A stretch of 11,645 bases of DNA from Euperipatoides rowelli. Lineage: Eukaryota; Onychophora; Udeonychophora; Euonychophora; Peripatopsidae. The position numbers and the translations under genes are program-made. This document shows positions 1 through 7,740 of this stretch, piece after piece. The notes under the pieces are model-generated. The model ran no database searches. It was not told the DNA's origin and was given only the letters and a program-made list of their open reading frames with translations. The stretch lies in the NCBI GenBank assembly GCA_003024985.2, contig PXIH01S0021408.1. One strand, 5' to 3'. Within the stretch, counting starts at the first letter, position 1; each line of letters begins with the position of its first letter.

Positions 1-111
1 TGCTGTGGTACATGAAAGAACATGGGAGGAGTTTCTCTTCAATTTTAAAATCTGAATTTTAACATTAAAATTAATTAATATGTCTACAACATATTCAAGA
101 AAGGATTATAG

Positions 112-650
112 TCTCAATTTTCCTTTTCTTGTCCTACAAAAATATGGCAGAAAAATAATAACATTAATTTTGATAGAGAGCTGAACTGCTGGTCACCAGT
201 TTTTAGTGACATGATAACAGGGGATTCCTTTGTGTTTTTGGAAACAGACGACAAACAATTAGTTAAGGTAAGTATCATGCAATAATGAAAGCATATATTA
301 GAGCCAATATACTAACATTTTTTAAGCAGTTTGTAATATTAGCAAATTCAAAAGGTACATGATGAGTCTAAATTGGATAAAATGCACTCACAAATGAAAG
401 TTATTGAGAACTTTCAAGTTGTATTTGTTAAACTTCCAAAATTTCAACCACAGTTACTTTGTCTATAGAAAGAAGAAAATTTTTTGAACCTGTTGGACAG
501 ATATTAGAAGTTAAACCTCATATAGTTGAGCTGCCTGAAACTAGAAATCAAATCAAAGTTCTAGTGGTAGTTTATGCAAAGTTCAATAGATTTAATGGCA
601 ACAATTGCACAAAAAAAAAAAGAATTTCCATAATTCTGATAAGTTTTTAA
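112..650 (+). other. Unidentified decayed coding-like stretch upstream of a LINE endonuclease remnant
   Basis: Two short open stretches lie here in different frames. The first is open from 112 to 282 and includes the residues SDMITGDSFVFLETDD. It ends beside a GGTAAGT sequence (266-272) that resembles a splice donor but may be chance. The second is open from about 459 to 647, with residues RRKFFEPVGQILEVKP. Residue composition looks protein-like, but I recognise no family. Position just upstream of an endonuclease remnant on the same strand would fit a decayed first ORF or the start of the second ORF of a LINE. An A11 tract at about 610-620 shifts the frame. This is a weak call; it could also be non-coding sequence that happens to be open. 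Confidence 0.2.
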
Positions 651-840
651 TGTTCTTTGATGTTGTTTCTAATGCAACAAAATATATTTTCAGTTCAAAA
701 GAAGTACAGATTTATTATAAAGATTTGTTTCATTTATTATAAGTAATTATTATTGAGTTCCTTTTATTTCTAAATATCAAGGGGATAAATAGTAATAGTA
801 AAATTTACAATTCTGAGAAAAAATTTTATTCAAAAAAGAT

Positions 841-1330
841 ACTTCTCTCTTTACACTTCAAGAAACCAGGCTGAAAAAATCTAATAGTTATAAAATTGGT
901 ATCTGACTTGATAATTATTATAGGCTGCATTATGGAAACGGTATAATAACATCTGCTGGAATTATCCTTGGGTTTTCATTGAGTTATCCATTTAACAAAA
1001 TTAAACTTATTTCTGAAAATAGCAGGTATTTTATTTTTTCAGATTTGTTTTCTGGGGTTTCGTTGATGATAGAGAACAACAATGCATTGAACAATTTGGT
1101 ATTAAACAGAATAAGTATCCTGGAAATTTACAGATTATTGCTAATGTTCAAGATCCCTTATTGTGACTGGGTGATTTTAATATGAAAGACCCCTTTGATT
1201 TCAAATGTTTCAAGGATTTATGTTTGTAGCTGGATATAGTAGTTTTACAAAGTTTAAGCATGCCACAAATCTTGATACATGGTGTTCAATGAGAATATCT
1301 TCCAGAATTGACTTTATGTTCCTAAGTTAT
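841..1330 (+). pseudogene. Non-LTR retrotransposon (LINE) endonuclease domain remnant, plus strand
   Basis: Endonuclease/exonuclease/phosphatase-type domain that nicks target DNA during LINE retrotransposition, broken by stops and frameshifts. Motifs appear in the family order: TLQETRL at about 853-873, the usual catalytic-Glu motif LQE; a degenerate strand ending in ENSRYFIFSDL at about 1015-1050; GDFN at 1170-1181, the catalytic Asp/Asn loop, preceded by an in-frame TGA; then FTKFKHATNLDTW at 1244-1282 and SSRIDFMFLS at 1298-1327, the conserved C-terminal SRID block seen in L1/Tx1-type endonucleases. Sequence at about 1570-1725 is Lys-rich in one frame and could be the linker toward reverse transcriptase, but I see no reverse transcriptase after it. 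This is a dead 5' part of an ORF2-like gene. The clade is not certain. Confidence 0.6.
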
Positions 1331-1779
1331 CATATAGCAGAAAGGGCAATTTGAGATTGTTGATAAATTAGAAAGGTATTGTTGCTCCATATTTTCAGTA
1401 TGCATTATTCTTTTCTTTATTGTAATATCATTCAGTTACTATAGTATCAGGATTTTTATTTATTTCATTGGTTAGTTTAAGCAAGATTTAATTCAATTTC
1501 TTCAGCATCAAAATGCTAAATTTATCTTGCAGAGCAATTACCTGAGTTCAAAATTAATAAAAATGCAAATTTAGAGTAAATTAATAGAATAAAATCAGAG
1601 CTTTCAATCTTATTGATACAAAAGAAAAGAAAAACTATCGATTTTATGTTAATAAATATGTTAATAAACACAAGAATGACTTAAAAAAATTAGCAGATAA
1701 AGTGTTGTTTAAAAAACCATTTTTTTATTTATGATTACCTTTATTTATTTATTATTTATGGAATAGACATGATTTAAGC

Positions 1780-2113
1780 CAAAGGCTTATACCTATTCAC
1801 TCTTTTAAAGTGAGTGGTAAAGAAATATGATTCTGATGTTGAATATTTATATGAATATTATCATAGTTTTATTTCATGGTCCCTTCCTTCCAGGTAATTA
1901 ACAGAAGGTTTATGTCACCAATAAGGAATACATCAAGATGACCTTTATTTTTAAAATATAAAATATTTTCTTTTATATAGGCTAATCTAAAAATAATCTG
2001 TCTATTACTATAGAAGTGTTTGGAGGTCTGTAAAATGCTATGAATAAAATATTAGTTTAATTAATTTTAATGACAAAGCAAATAATTTCAGCACCTAATT
2101 CCCCATTATATAA
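1780..2113 (-). pseudogene. LINE endonuclease domain remnant, minus strand (YRPPN and GDIN motifs)
   Basis: Reading down the minus strand, one frame gives ELGAEIICFVIKIN, then a stop, then FIAFYRPPNTSI with YRPPN at 2032-2018. After a frame change comes DVFLIGDINLL with GDIN at 1919-1908, followed by ITW at 1899-1891. An LExI-V-I strand, a YRPPN/YIPPN block and GDFNLP-x-W in this order and spacing are typical of the endonuclease domain of CR1/Jockey/L2-group LINEs. Catalytic Asp is present (GDIN), with the usual Phe replaced by Ile. Several stops make it non-functional. The upstream part of the same domain may continue beyond 3217, separated by an inserted block. It is oriented against the plus-strand LINE remnant ending near 1330. 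Confidence 0.5.
2103..2113. repeat. Possible target-site duplication, left copy
   Basis: CCATTATATAA, identical to 3207-3217. It is followed almost immediately by a T-run, as expected beside the poly(A) end of a minus-strand retroposon. Confidence 0.3.
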
Positions 2114-3206
2114 CTTTTTTTTTAATATTTAAACATTTTTTTAACTATACCAGTATAATACTCTTTTTTTCTGACTTAGTCACAATGAAAGAAATCATAC
2201 ATTTAATGATATACTGTATGTGTTTGTTTATCATATATATTGTTATTATTATTTATTGGTAATAGGATCAACAATTCTTCCATTTTATTAAAAAATGTAT
2301 AAAAGAGTAAATTGTTCCAACTTCCAATTTAATAAATTTATTTCCCATTGATTGCTATCTATTACTATGAATCAAATATACACCTTTATATTTCAGGATT
2401 TTCCTCCCAGATCAGGAACCCAGCTTTATTCACAACAACATTTTTACTCGAAACAATACCAACCTTTGGTATGATATCAAAAAGAAGTTTGTCAGAACAA
2501 CTCTGAACAATTTCAATAATTTTTGGGACAACACATATATAATTGATGCATTTTGATTCAGTAAGAATTATACAAATAATCACAAATCATAAGATACATG
2601 GTCAAAACATCTTGAAAAGAGTTATTTTTATGATATTAACCCTGATAGCTAAATTAATCAATTACAAATAATCCAACAATAAATCTTTAACCATAAATTT
2701 AAAGTAAAATCTGATGGAATGTTTGAATACAAAACAATCTGATTATTCCAGAATAATAGTTTATAATTATCAAAATCTGTCCAATAAATATAATCTAGAT
2801 GTGTAGGGTAAATCCCAAAGTAAAGTTAAAATAAACATATTATTATCAATAATATCCAATTATTGTTTGACAGTAGTCAGATTTAAGTGATAATCACTAT
2901 TAACAACAATGTCAGAAGTAGATCATTTCTGAACTCTTGATATTTTACAGAGGTAAACAAGGAAGGAATAGATTCATAATTGGCATTATAGAAGAACTAT
3001 CAGCATCATGAAAATGCTTGTTTATAGAAGATTCCACAGTAGAATAGCCTAATGACCACTACAAGATTTATCAATTATTGGTAAAGGATTATCTAATGTT
3101 AATGAAGAACTAAGATTATAATTTGTGATATCCTACATGAAATCATTAATAGTTATTGTGACCTCAATAAGTTCTTTATATACAGTAACTCCCCCACCCC
3201 TGAATG
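2114..3206 (-). mobile_element. Candidate retroposed insertion (about 1.1 kb) splitting the minus-strand LINE remnant
   Basis: The block is bounded by the same 11-bp string CCATTATATAA at 2103-2113 and 3207-3217, and a T-run (2116-2124) starts almost next to the left copy. That is the layout expected of a minus-strand retroposon ending in poly(A) between target-site duplications. It sits where the flanking LINE endonuclease reading would otherwise continue. Inside, at the right end (about 3207-3152 on the minus strand), a frame reads FRGGGVTVYKELI, like the RGGGV block of LINE endonucleases, so the insert could be a LINE fragment. A 65-codon minus-strand open frame at 2583-2389 has no family I recognise. 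In AT-rich DNA an 11-bp repeat can arise by chance, so this is tentative. Confidence 0.3.
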
Positions 3207-3217
3207 CCATTATATAA
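3207..3217. repeat. Possible target-site duplication, right copy
   Basis: CCATTATATAA, identical to 2103-2113; it would mark the 5' end of the inserted block. Confidence 0.3.
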
Positions 3218-3400
3218 GAATCATTCCATATTTTTTTAATACTTTAAATTATATAAAGTATTTCTATTGCACTGTAAATAAAAATAATTAGATTGAATTC
3301 ATTTTTATTTTGTGAATCATAAAGCTCAATTTTGGAATATTCAAATCCAAATCTACTACAAAAATTTCATTTGATTGTTTGTCAAATTGAAGAATTCTTA
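3218..3400 (-). pseudogene. Possible N-terminal part of the minus-strand LINE endonuclease
   Basis: On the minus strand, one frame reads KIELYDSQNKNEFNLIIFIY. This has the general pattern of the LINE endonuclease region in which an ELE-type helix precedes the D-I-I-x-x-T-E-T strand, but the catalytic TET/QET motif itself is not visible. If the block 2114-3206 is an insertion, this stretch would join on to the YRPPN part. A 9-bp perfect inverted repeat (AATACTTTA 3238-3246, TAAAGTATT 3254-3262) lies in it. The assignment depends on that context and is weak. Confidence 0.2.
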
Positions 3401-3710
3401 AATGTTATTGAGTTATATGACATTTGATTAGCAAGAAATGTTTGACTAATTATTTTCCATTTACTATTATCTTCTGGGTTCAAAGGATGAACAATTTGAG
3501 AAGATGGTCATTTGATATAATCACTAGTATTAGAATAAAAGTATATTAGATGATCTATATTAATACGTGAAGGGAAAACTTTGGATCTCATTTTAAGCAT
3601 ATTGGGCACACGGAGGAGTGTGAGATTTGGCAGAGTTAAAGTTTATATGGAGAGGCAGTGCAATGAGCTAAAATGTATGTATAAAATTAAAACATTCATT
3701 GTTTAGCGTT

Positions 3711-3750
3711 GTGGTGGCTTTTTACAAAGGAGTGGCGGCTTTTTACAAAG
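3711..3750. repeat. Two-copy 21-bp tandem repeat
   Basis: GTGGTGGCTTTTTACAAAG (3711-3729) is followed two bases later by GTGGCGGCTTTTTACAAAG (3732-3750), differing at one position. The surrounding 3600-3790 block is less AT-rich than its neighbours and carries a small hairpin (CACAC 3607-3611, GTGTG 3618-3622). It may be the edge of an unrecognised element. Confidence 0.7.
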
Positions 3751-4930
3751 AAATTTCTTATTGGTCGTAATTTCGACTAACACCGGATTACTAGTCATTA
3801 TAAACTGATGAACTCGGATTATTATTGTCAGGATTAAATTGTTCCCTTGTTAGTGTAATTATTATTCATGTGTTGAATTCTTATAGGACATCAGACAGAA
3901 TATCATCAATCTTTTATTATCCATAATTTTAGTATATTTTTCAAATTCAGTCTTACTGTTTAAAATTGTTTGCATTTCTGAATAACAAGAGATGATATTA
4001 TATGAGTCCACCAGAGTTTTAGAATCTCAGAACTTGTTATTAGGTAACATAAATTTATTAGTTTGTGAATTTGTTATAGTGCAATCATAATCAGGATTAT
4101 ACTAAATAATTTTATCGATATTGTTCAATTCCGTTTACATTGAGATCTGTCACTGTAAGTTTGCAGTTGTTATAATCGTTTAACTAAACAAATTCATTTT
4201 TTGTTTCCAGAGAATAATTTTTTTTTTACTCATAAGAATATTTTGTTCTTGTAATTTTATGATATATGTATACAATTAGTTTAATAAATATTGGATTAAA
4301 ATGCTAAACTTTTATGTATATGATAATTTAGATATGAAATAATAAAACCATTGGGTCATCATTGACCCTATTTTGATAAGTGTAGAAATTTCGACTGGGC
4401 AAAGGTTAATATAATACATTACATATGGGAAGTTTATTCTGTACAATAGATACTATAGAAAAATATGCTGTGCAATATGCAGATTTTTTTCTTGAATAAA
4501 TAATTGTCAACTTTGATTAAAAAATATTTCCTGATTTAATTTTTATTTCTTTAATAATTAGAATTTTTAGTTATGACACCTAAGAAAACATTCATTATTA
4601 TTATTAAATGTAGTGATTAGATTGCTATAAAATGAAATGCTTCTTTACTAAACTAAAATAATCTTATCCATTTTCTTTCTGAATAAATAGTTGCCAGTTT
4701 GATTTCAATTCATATTGTGATTTAATTATAATTATGGGCCCGATTATCTCATAAAACATACATTAAAAAATATATAATTTATAAACTGTTTTATTTATAC
4801 TATTTAAAAAATCAATAGGGATGAGCATAATGTTATCATAGTGAAATTAGATGTGAAAGAATATACTATAAATACATTGCATAACTACATCATAATATTT
4901 ATAAATTAATTAATTGTAAGGCTAAAATAT
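3751..4930. other. AT-rich stretch with no gene found
   Basis: No coding frame or known motif is seen on either strand. It holds a perfect 6-bp hairpin (GGGTCA 4353-4358, TGACCC 4363-4368) and a diverged pair of similar stretches of about 55 bp (4491-4544 and 4678-4730) sharing TGAATAAATA and TGATTTAATT. It most likely belongs to an intron or to the region downstream of cPLA2 exons. Confidence 0.5.
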
Positions 4931-4940
4931 CCTGCCAAAC

Positions 4941-5002
4941 ATGCACACTTATGCAGACACACAACTCACAACACATACACAACACACACAAATACACACA
5001 AA
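4941..5002. repeat. CA-rich imperfect microsatellite
   Basis: Interrupted (CA)n/(ACA)n tract running from ATGCACAC to ATACACACAA, with interruptions every few units, so it is an old or decaying microsatellite. Confidence 0.8.
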
Positions 5003-5263
5003 ATTGAAAAATGGTGTAAGCAAACAGTTTAAACAGTAACAACAATGTAAAAAAATTAAATATTACAAATTAATATAAAGCATAATACACCAACAAAAAA
5101 TTATTCTTCCAATATAAATTAATAGACTAAATTATAGAGCTCAATAAATGATAATTTATTTTAAAAAACATCTCATTATTCAGTGATTGAAATTTAAAAA
5201 TAACATGAGTAAGATTATTCTAATGATTTCTAGCCTACTATGACAAAAAATAAGAACAGTATG

Positions 5264-5277
5264 CTCTCTCTCTCTCT
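5264..5277. repeat. (CT)7 microsatellite
   Basis: Seven perfect CT units. On the minus strand this is a GA run within the presumed intron 3' of the cPLA2 exon. Confidence 0.8.
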
Positions 5278-5770
5278 GCTAGTTAAATTTCATATTTGTG
5301 ATTCAAATTGATTATTCTATATAAAAGATGATTTTTTTTTATTTTACAAACATTTTTATTATATAATATTTTTACTTGGAGGTAAATAATATCTTACTAA
5401 CTGTTTGATGTTGTATTTACATTTTAAATCAAATAAATATTCCAGCCTAGTTGTAAAATTATATTTCTTAGCTTTTACAAATTTACTATTACTAGCATAT
5501 CGCTTATTTAATTAATTTATTTATTCTAAATAAGAAGATGCAGCCAATTTTTATAACTTAATTTTAGTAAATTTCTTTAAAAAATAATAATAATGGAGCA
5601 AAAAAATTAGTTTGGCATCTAGCATATATTGATTTAGAACATAATTATTTTACATACCTTAAGAGGTCCCAAAATGTTAGCTTGGAAATAATTTAATTGA
5701 AACTACAATTAACATTATTTTAAAATTATTAATCTATTTTCATGCTGTTATAAGAAAGTTTTCTGCTTAC
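5278..5770 (-). other. Start of the cPLA2 intron downstream of the exon; no gene found
   Basis: The minus strand reads GTAAGC from 5770, a good donor. A GTATGT donor-like site at 5659-5654 is preceded by a short stretch with an AG acceptor-like site near 5700. That stretch has an in-frame stop in the phase required by the exon, so I do not call it an exon. I searched the window for a minus-strand AG followed by G-TAT/TAC or G-TTT/TTC (completing Trp and continuing with Tyr or Phe) and found none that stays open with cPLA2-like residues, so the next exon probably lies beyond position 1. Confidence 0.5.
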
Positions 5771-5907
5771 CATGTAGAGCCAGATAACCCAGCCATATAT
5801 GTAATACAATTAATTATCTCTGTGTCACATAAAGCCTTAAAAACTCCACTCAAAGAAGTCATTGCTCGGAAACCACCACCAGAGCCCAAAAGTCCAATCA
5901 CTGGAAC
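5771..5907 (-). CDS. Internal exon of group IV cytosolic phospholipase A2 (catalytic nucleophile region)
   Basis: Encodes 45 codons plus the first two bases of a Trp codon. cPLA2 enzymes hydrolyse the sn-2 ester of membrane phospholipids, releasing arachidonate-type fatty acids and lysophospholipid. The exon begins VPVIGLLGSGGGFRAM and ends MAGLSGST-W. GSGGGFRAM supplies the oxyanion hole and the catalytic-site Arg (residue 14 here; Arg200 in human PLA2G4A), and GLSGS holds the nucleophile Ser (residue 42 here; Ser228). The 28-residue Arg-Ser spacing equals that of the human enzyme. It is framed by a pyrimidine-rich TTCCTCTTTAG acceptor (ending 5908) and a GTAAGC donor (5770-5765). It starts in phase 0 and ends in phase 2, with no stops. 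The C2 domain and catalytic Asp would be in exons outside the window. The frame and splice sites suggest a live gene; which group IV paralogue it is cannot be told. Confidence 0.92.
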
Positions 5908-6050
5908 CTAAAGAGGAATAAAATTTTGAATTTGTGTCTTCAGTGAAAAGACAAAGTTGACTAAGTTTTTTACAAATTATTGAAATACTGTATATCATGG
6001 GAATACTAAAGAAATATAAAAGAAATATGACAATTAAATTTAGTTATGTT
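5908..6050 (-). other. Intron 3' end upstream of the cPLA2 exon
   Basis: These 143 nt separate the exon's acceptor from the 5' LTR of an antisense copia element. No coding sequence is seen. The acceptor tract TTTATTCCTCTTTAG is intact, so the insertion did not touch the splice signal itself. A branch point could not be assigned. Confidence 0.6.
6046..6050. repeat. Copia target-site duplication, left copy
   Basis: ATGTT directly before the 5' LTR matches ATATT directly after the 3' LTR (9619-9623) at 4 of 5 positions. Five bp is the usual duplication length for copia integrases. Confidence 0.55.
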
Positions 6051-6499
6051 TGTTGTATTCACCAGATATTTATTTCTATTTGAAATGACAAACGTATCAG
6101 TCTGTATATTTAGTTAACATTCTTGATTGTAAATACTAACATTATTTGTTATAATAGTTAATAATGTTACTTAATTACGATAGTAACATTTTAATAACCA
6201 TCAGTCATTAGTGTTTAATTTTTCATATTTGTGTCACTAGGGCAACATTATAGCTATATACATTGTGACATGCGCACGAGTTGGTTGTCGGTTTCACAAT
6301 GTTAGTGAAATAATTGTAATCTGCTGTTGCTATTATCAAAATGGTTAGTAGAATAGAATAATTAAAAAGAAAAATGATTCATTGTTGTACAAGTTGTATA
6401 TCCATATACAAGCTGTATATGGATATACAACTTGTACAACATTAATTGGGACAAGATCAGATGGGAATATATAACCTTGATTAATAGAAGTTTTTATCA
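6051..6499 (+). repeat. 5' LTR of the copia element (449 bp)
   Basis: Runs from TGTTGTATTCACC to TTTTTATCA and aligns along its length with the 3' LTR (8907-9618 minus the inserted SINE). An ATATATAA string (6467-6474), conserved in the 3' LTR, is a possible TATA-like element, but it sits unusually close to the LTR end. It differs from the 3' LTR by scattered substitutions, small gaps and a palindrome at 6383-6441 that the 3' LTR lacks. Confidence 0.92.
6383..6441. repeat. Perfect 28-bp-arm palindrome with 3-nt loop, only in the 5' LTR
   Basis: The left arm 6383-6410 is the exact reverse complement of 6414-6441, with loop AGC. The 3' LTR has a diverged version of the right arm only (TATATGGATATACCACTGG, 9537-9555), preceded by GATCTC instead of a left arm. 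The left arm is therefore a gain in the 5' LTR, consistent with an inverted copy of the right arm. Confidence 0.9.
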
Positions 6500-6513
6500 G
6501 GTTATGGGCACAG
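6500..6513 (+). promoter_or_regulatory. Primer binding site matching an internal initiator tRNA-Met fragment
   Basis: GGTTATGGGCACAG starts right after the LTR. Copia-type elements are primed by the 5' half of initiator tRNA-Met cut in the anticodon loop, and the complementary site reads GGTTATGGGCCCAG. This site differs at one base (A for C at position 11). A hairpin lies just downstream (ATTCTG 6523-6528, CAGAAT 6532-6537). Confidence 0.85.
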
Positions 6514-6582
6514 ACACGATCAATTCTGAATCAGAATAACGTAAAAAACCAAGCAGCTATTATATAGTCGAATCGTAAAAAG

Positions 6583-7211
6583 ATGGATAATATCAAAAGC
6601 TCAATAACAAAACTGAACAATGAAAATTACTATAACTGTAGATTTAAGACTCAGATGATTTTGCAGAAGAAAGACTTATGGGAAATAGTGTGTGGCCTGC
6701 CTCCACAAACTCTGAATGCTGCATGGCTAAAAAAGGACTGTAGCGTGAGAGCAACAAAACTGATTATAATTAGGAGATGCCAAACAGCAAGAGAATGTGG
6801 GAATCATTGAGAAAATCAAATGAACATGTTAATTTGACGAGTAAATTATGAATTTTAAAAACATTATACTCGAGCAAATTTAAGGATAGAGATAATATGA
6901 GAGACCACATTAATCATATAATGGAAACAGTATCCTGCTTGCAAGCTAGGAGAAAGTATTAAGGATGATCACGTGGTAGTTATAATGCTCTGCAGCTTAC
7001 CACCACAATATGACACTCTAGTAACCACCTTGGAAGGGAGGGATGAAAAGGACCTTTCCATAGAGTTTGTTAAAAATAAATTAATTGATGAGGCAAAAAG
7101 ATAGAAAAAACATCTGAAGAAGTGGAAGAAAGAATGACAGCAATGAACATCACAGAAGATAGAACCTGCGTTTATTGTAATTGCTCTGAACATTTAAAGA
7201 GGCAATTGTAG
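6583..7211 (+). pseudogene. Copia gag, broken
   Basis: Capsid/nucleocapsid precursor of the copia element. The start ATG at 6583 opens MDNIKSSITKLNNENYYNC, matching the usual copia Gag opening (a LNGxNYxxWK-like block), then W at about residue 33 (DLWEIVCG). The first frame ends at a TGA at 6808-6810. Homology continues in shifted frames: EMWESLRK, LYSSKFKDRDNMRDHI, and the conserved LPPQYDTLVTTLEGRDEKDL block (about 7001-7061) followed by a KNKLIDE helix. A CCHC zinc knuckle lies at 7167-7208: CVYC, then His at 7191, spaced C-x2-C-x4-H-x4-. The last Cys is replaced by Leu (TTG), and a TAG follows directly. The protein cannot be made whole, and its RNA-binding knuckle is damaged. Confidence 0.85.
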
Positions 7212-7740
7212 AGTTTTGCTGCAACAACGGAGCCCAAGATATCAAACAATGGGACAAATTTTAACAGAAGGGAACAAAATGAAGCTAAGGATCATTTAAA
7301 CTATTCCAAAGACTATAGATAAAGATGCCAAGATGAAAATAATACCGATAGCGAGGATGAAGTAGCTTTTACTGGATTATTAAAGCCAATGGAAAGATAA
7401 TCAGATGATTGGATTCTTGACTCTGGGGCTAATTCCCATATGTGTCACAAGTGGTAGGAATTCCAGGATGTAATAATATTTCAACAAGATAAACCAGTAG
7501 AATTGGCAGACGGAGGAACAGTACTAGCCAAAGGAATAGGTAACATCAAATTATATAGTGAAGTAGGTCAAGTTTATTTTCCAATTTTATTAAAAAATGT
7601 ATTATGGATTCCTAGACTTAAGTTTAATTTAATATCTATAAAAATGATTTGCAATCAGGATTACACTGTTAGTTTTAAGGGGGGAAATTGTGTGATTTAA
7701 AAAAATAGCATATTGTATGCTACTGGTAAAATGAACAGTA
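7212..7740 (+). pseudogene. Copia pol: protease region, broken
   Basis: After a Gag-Pol spacer with an acidic block (TDSEDEVAFTGLL), this frame reads DDWILDSGANSHMC from 7404. DSGA is the aspartic protease active site, with the catalytic Asp at 7419-7421. The HMC after it and the later ADGGTVLAKGIGNIKL and LKNVLWIPRLKFNLIS blocks are standard for copia protease and its C-terminal flank. In-frame stops fall at 7398-7400, 7455-7457 and 7698-7700, yet the frame itself stays the same from the protease to the integrase zinc region. The damage here is therefore point mutation rather than indels. This protease normally cuts the Gag-Pol polyprotein. Confidence 0.85.

Noticed and set aside
2386-2583. 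65-codon minus-strand open frame as a host gene
   Set aside because: It lies inside the candidate inserted block, has no recognised motif and no flanking splice signals that would give an exon; it could at most be transposon remnant.
5264-5277. CT run as a splice polypyrimidine tract
   Set aside because: No AG-bounded open frame follows it on the plus strand, and the host gene is on the minus strand.
5643-5702. Candidate next cPLA2 exon on the minus strand (AG acceptor near 5700, GTATGT donor at 5659-5654)
   Set aside because: In the phase required after the Trp split codon it meets a stop within a few codons and shows no YxSTLYSH-like residues.
6969-7193. Minus-strand open frame opposite gag
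   Set aside because: It is the antisense shadow of the conserved gag block, which has clear homology on the plus strand.
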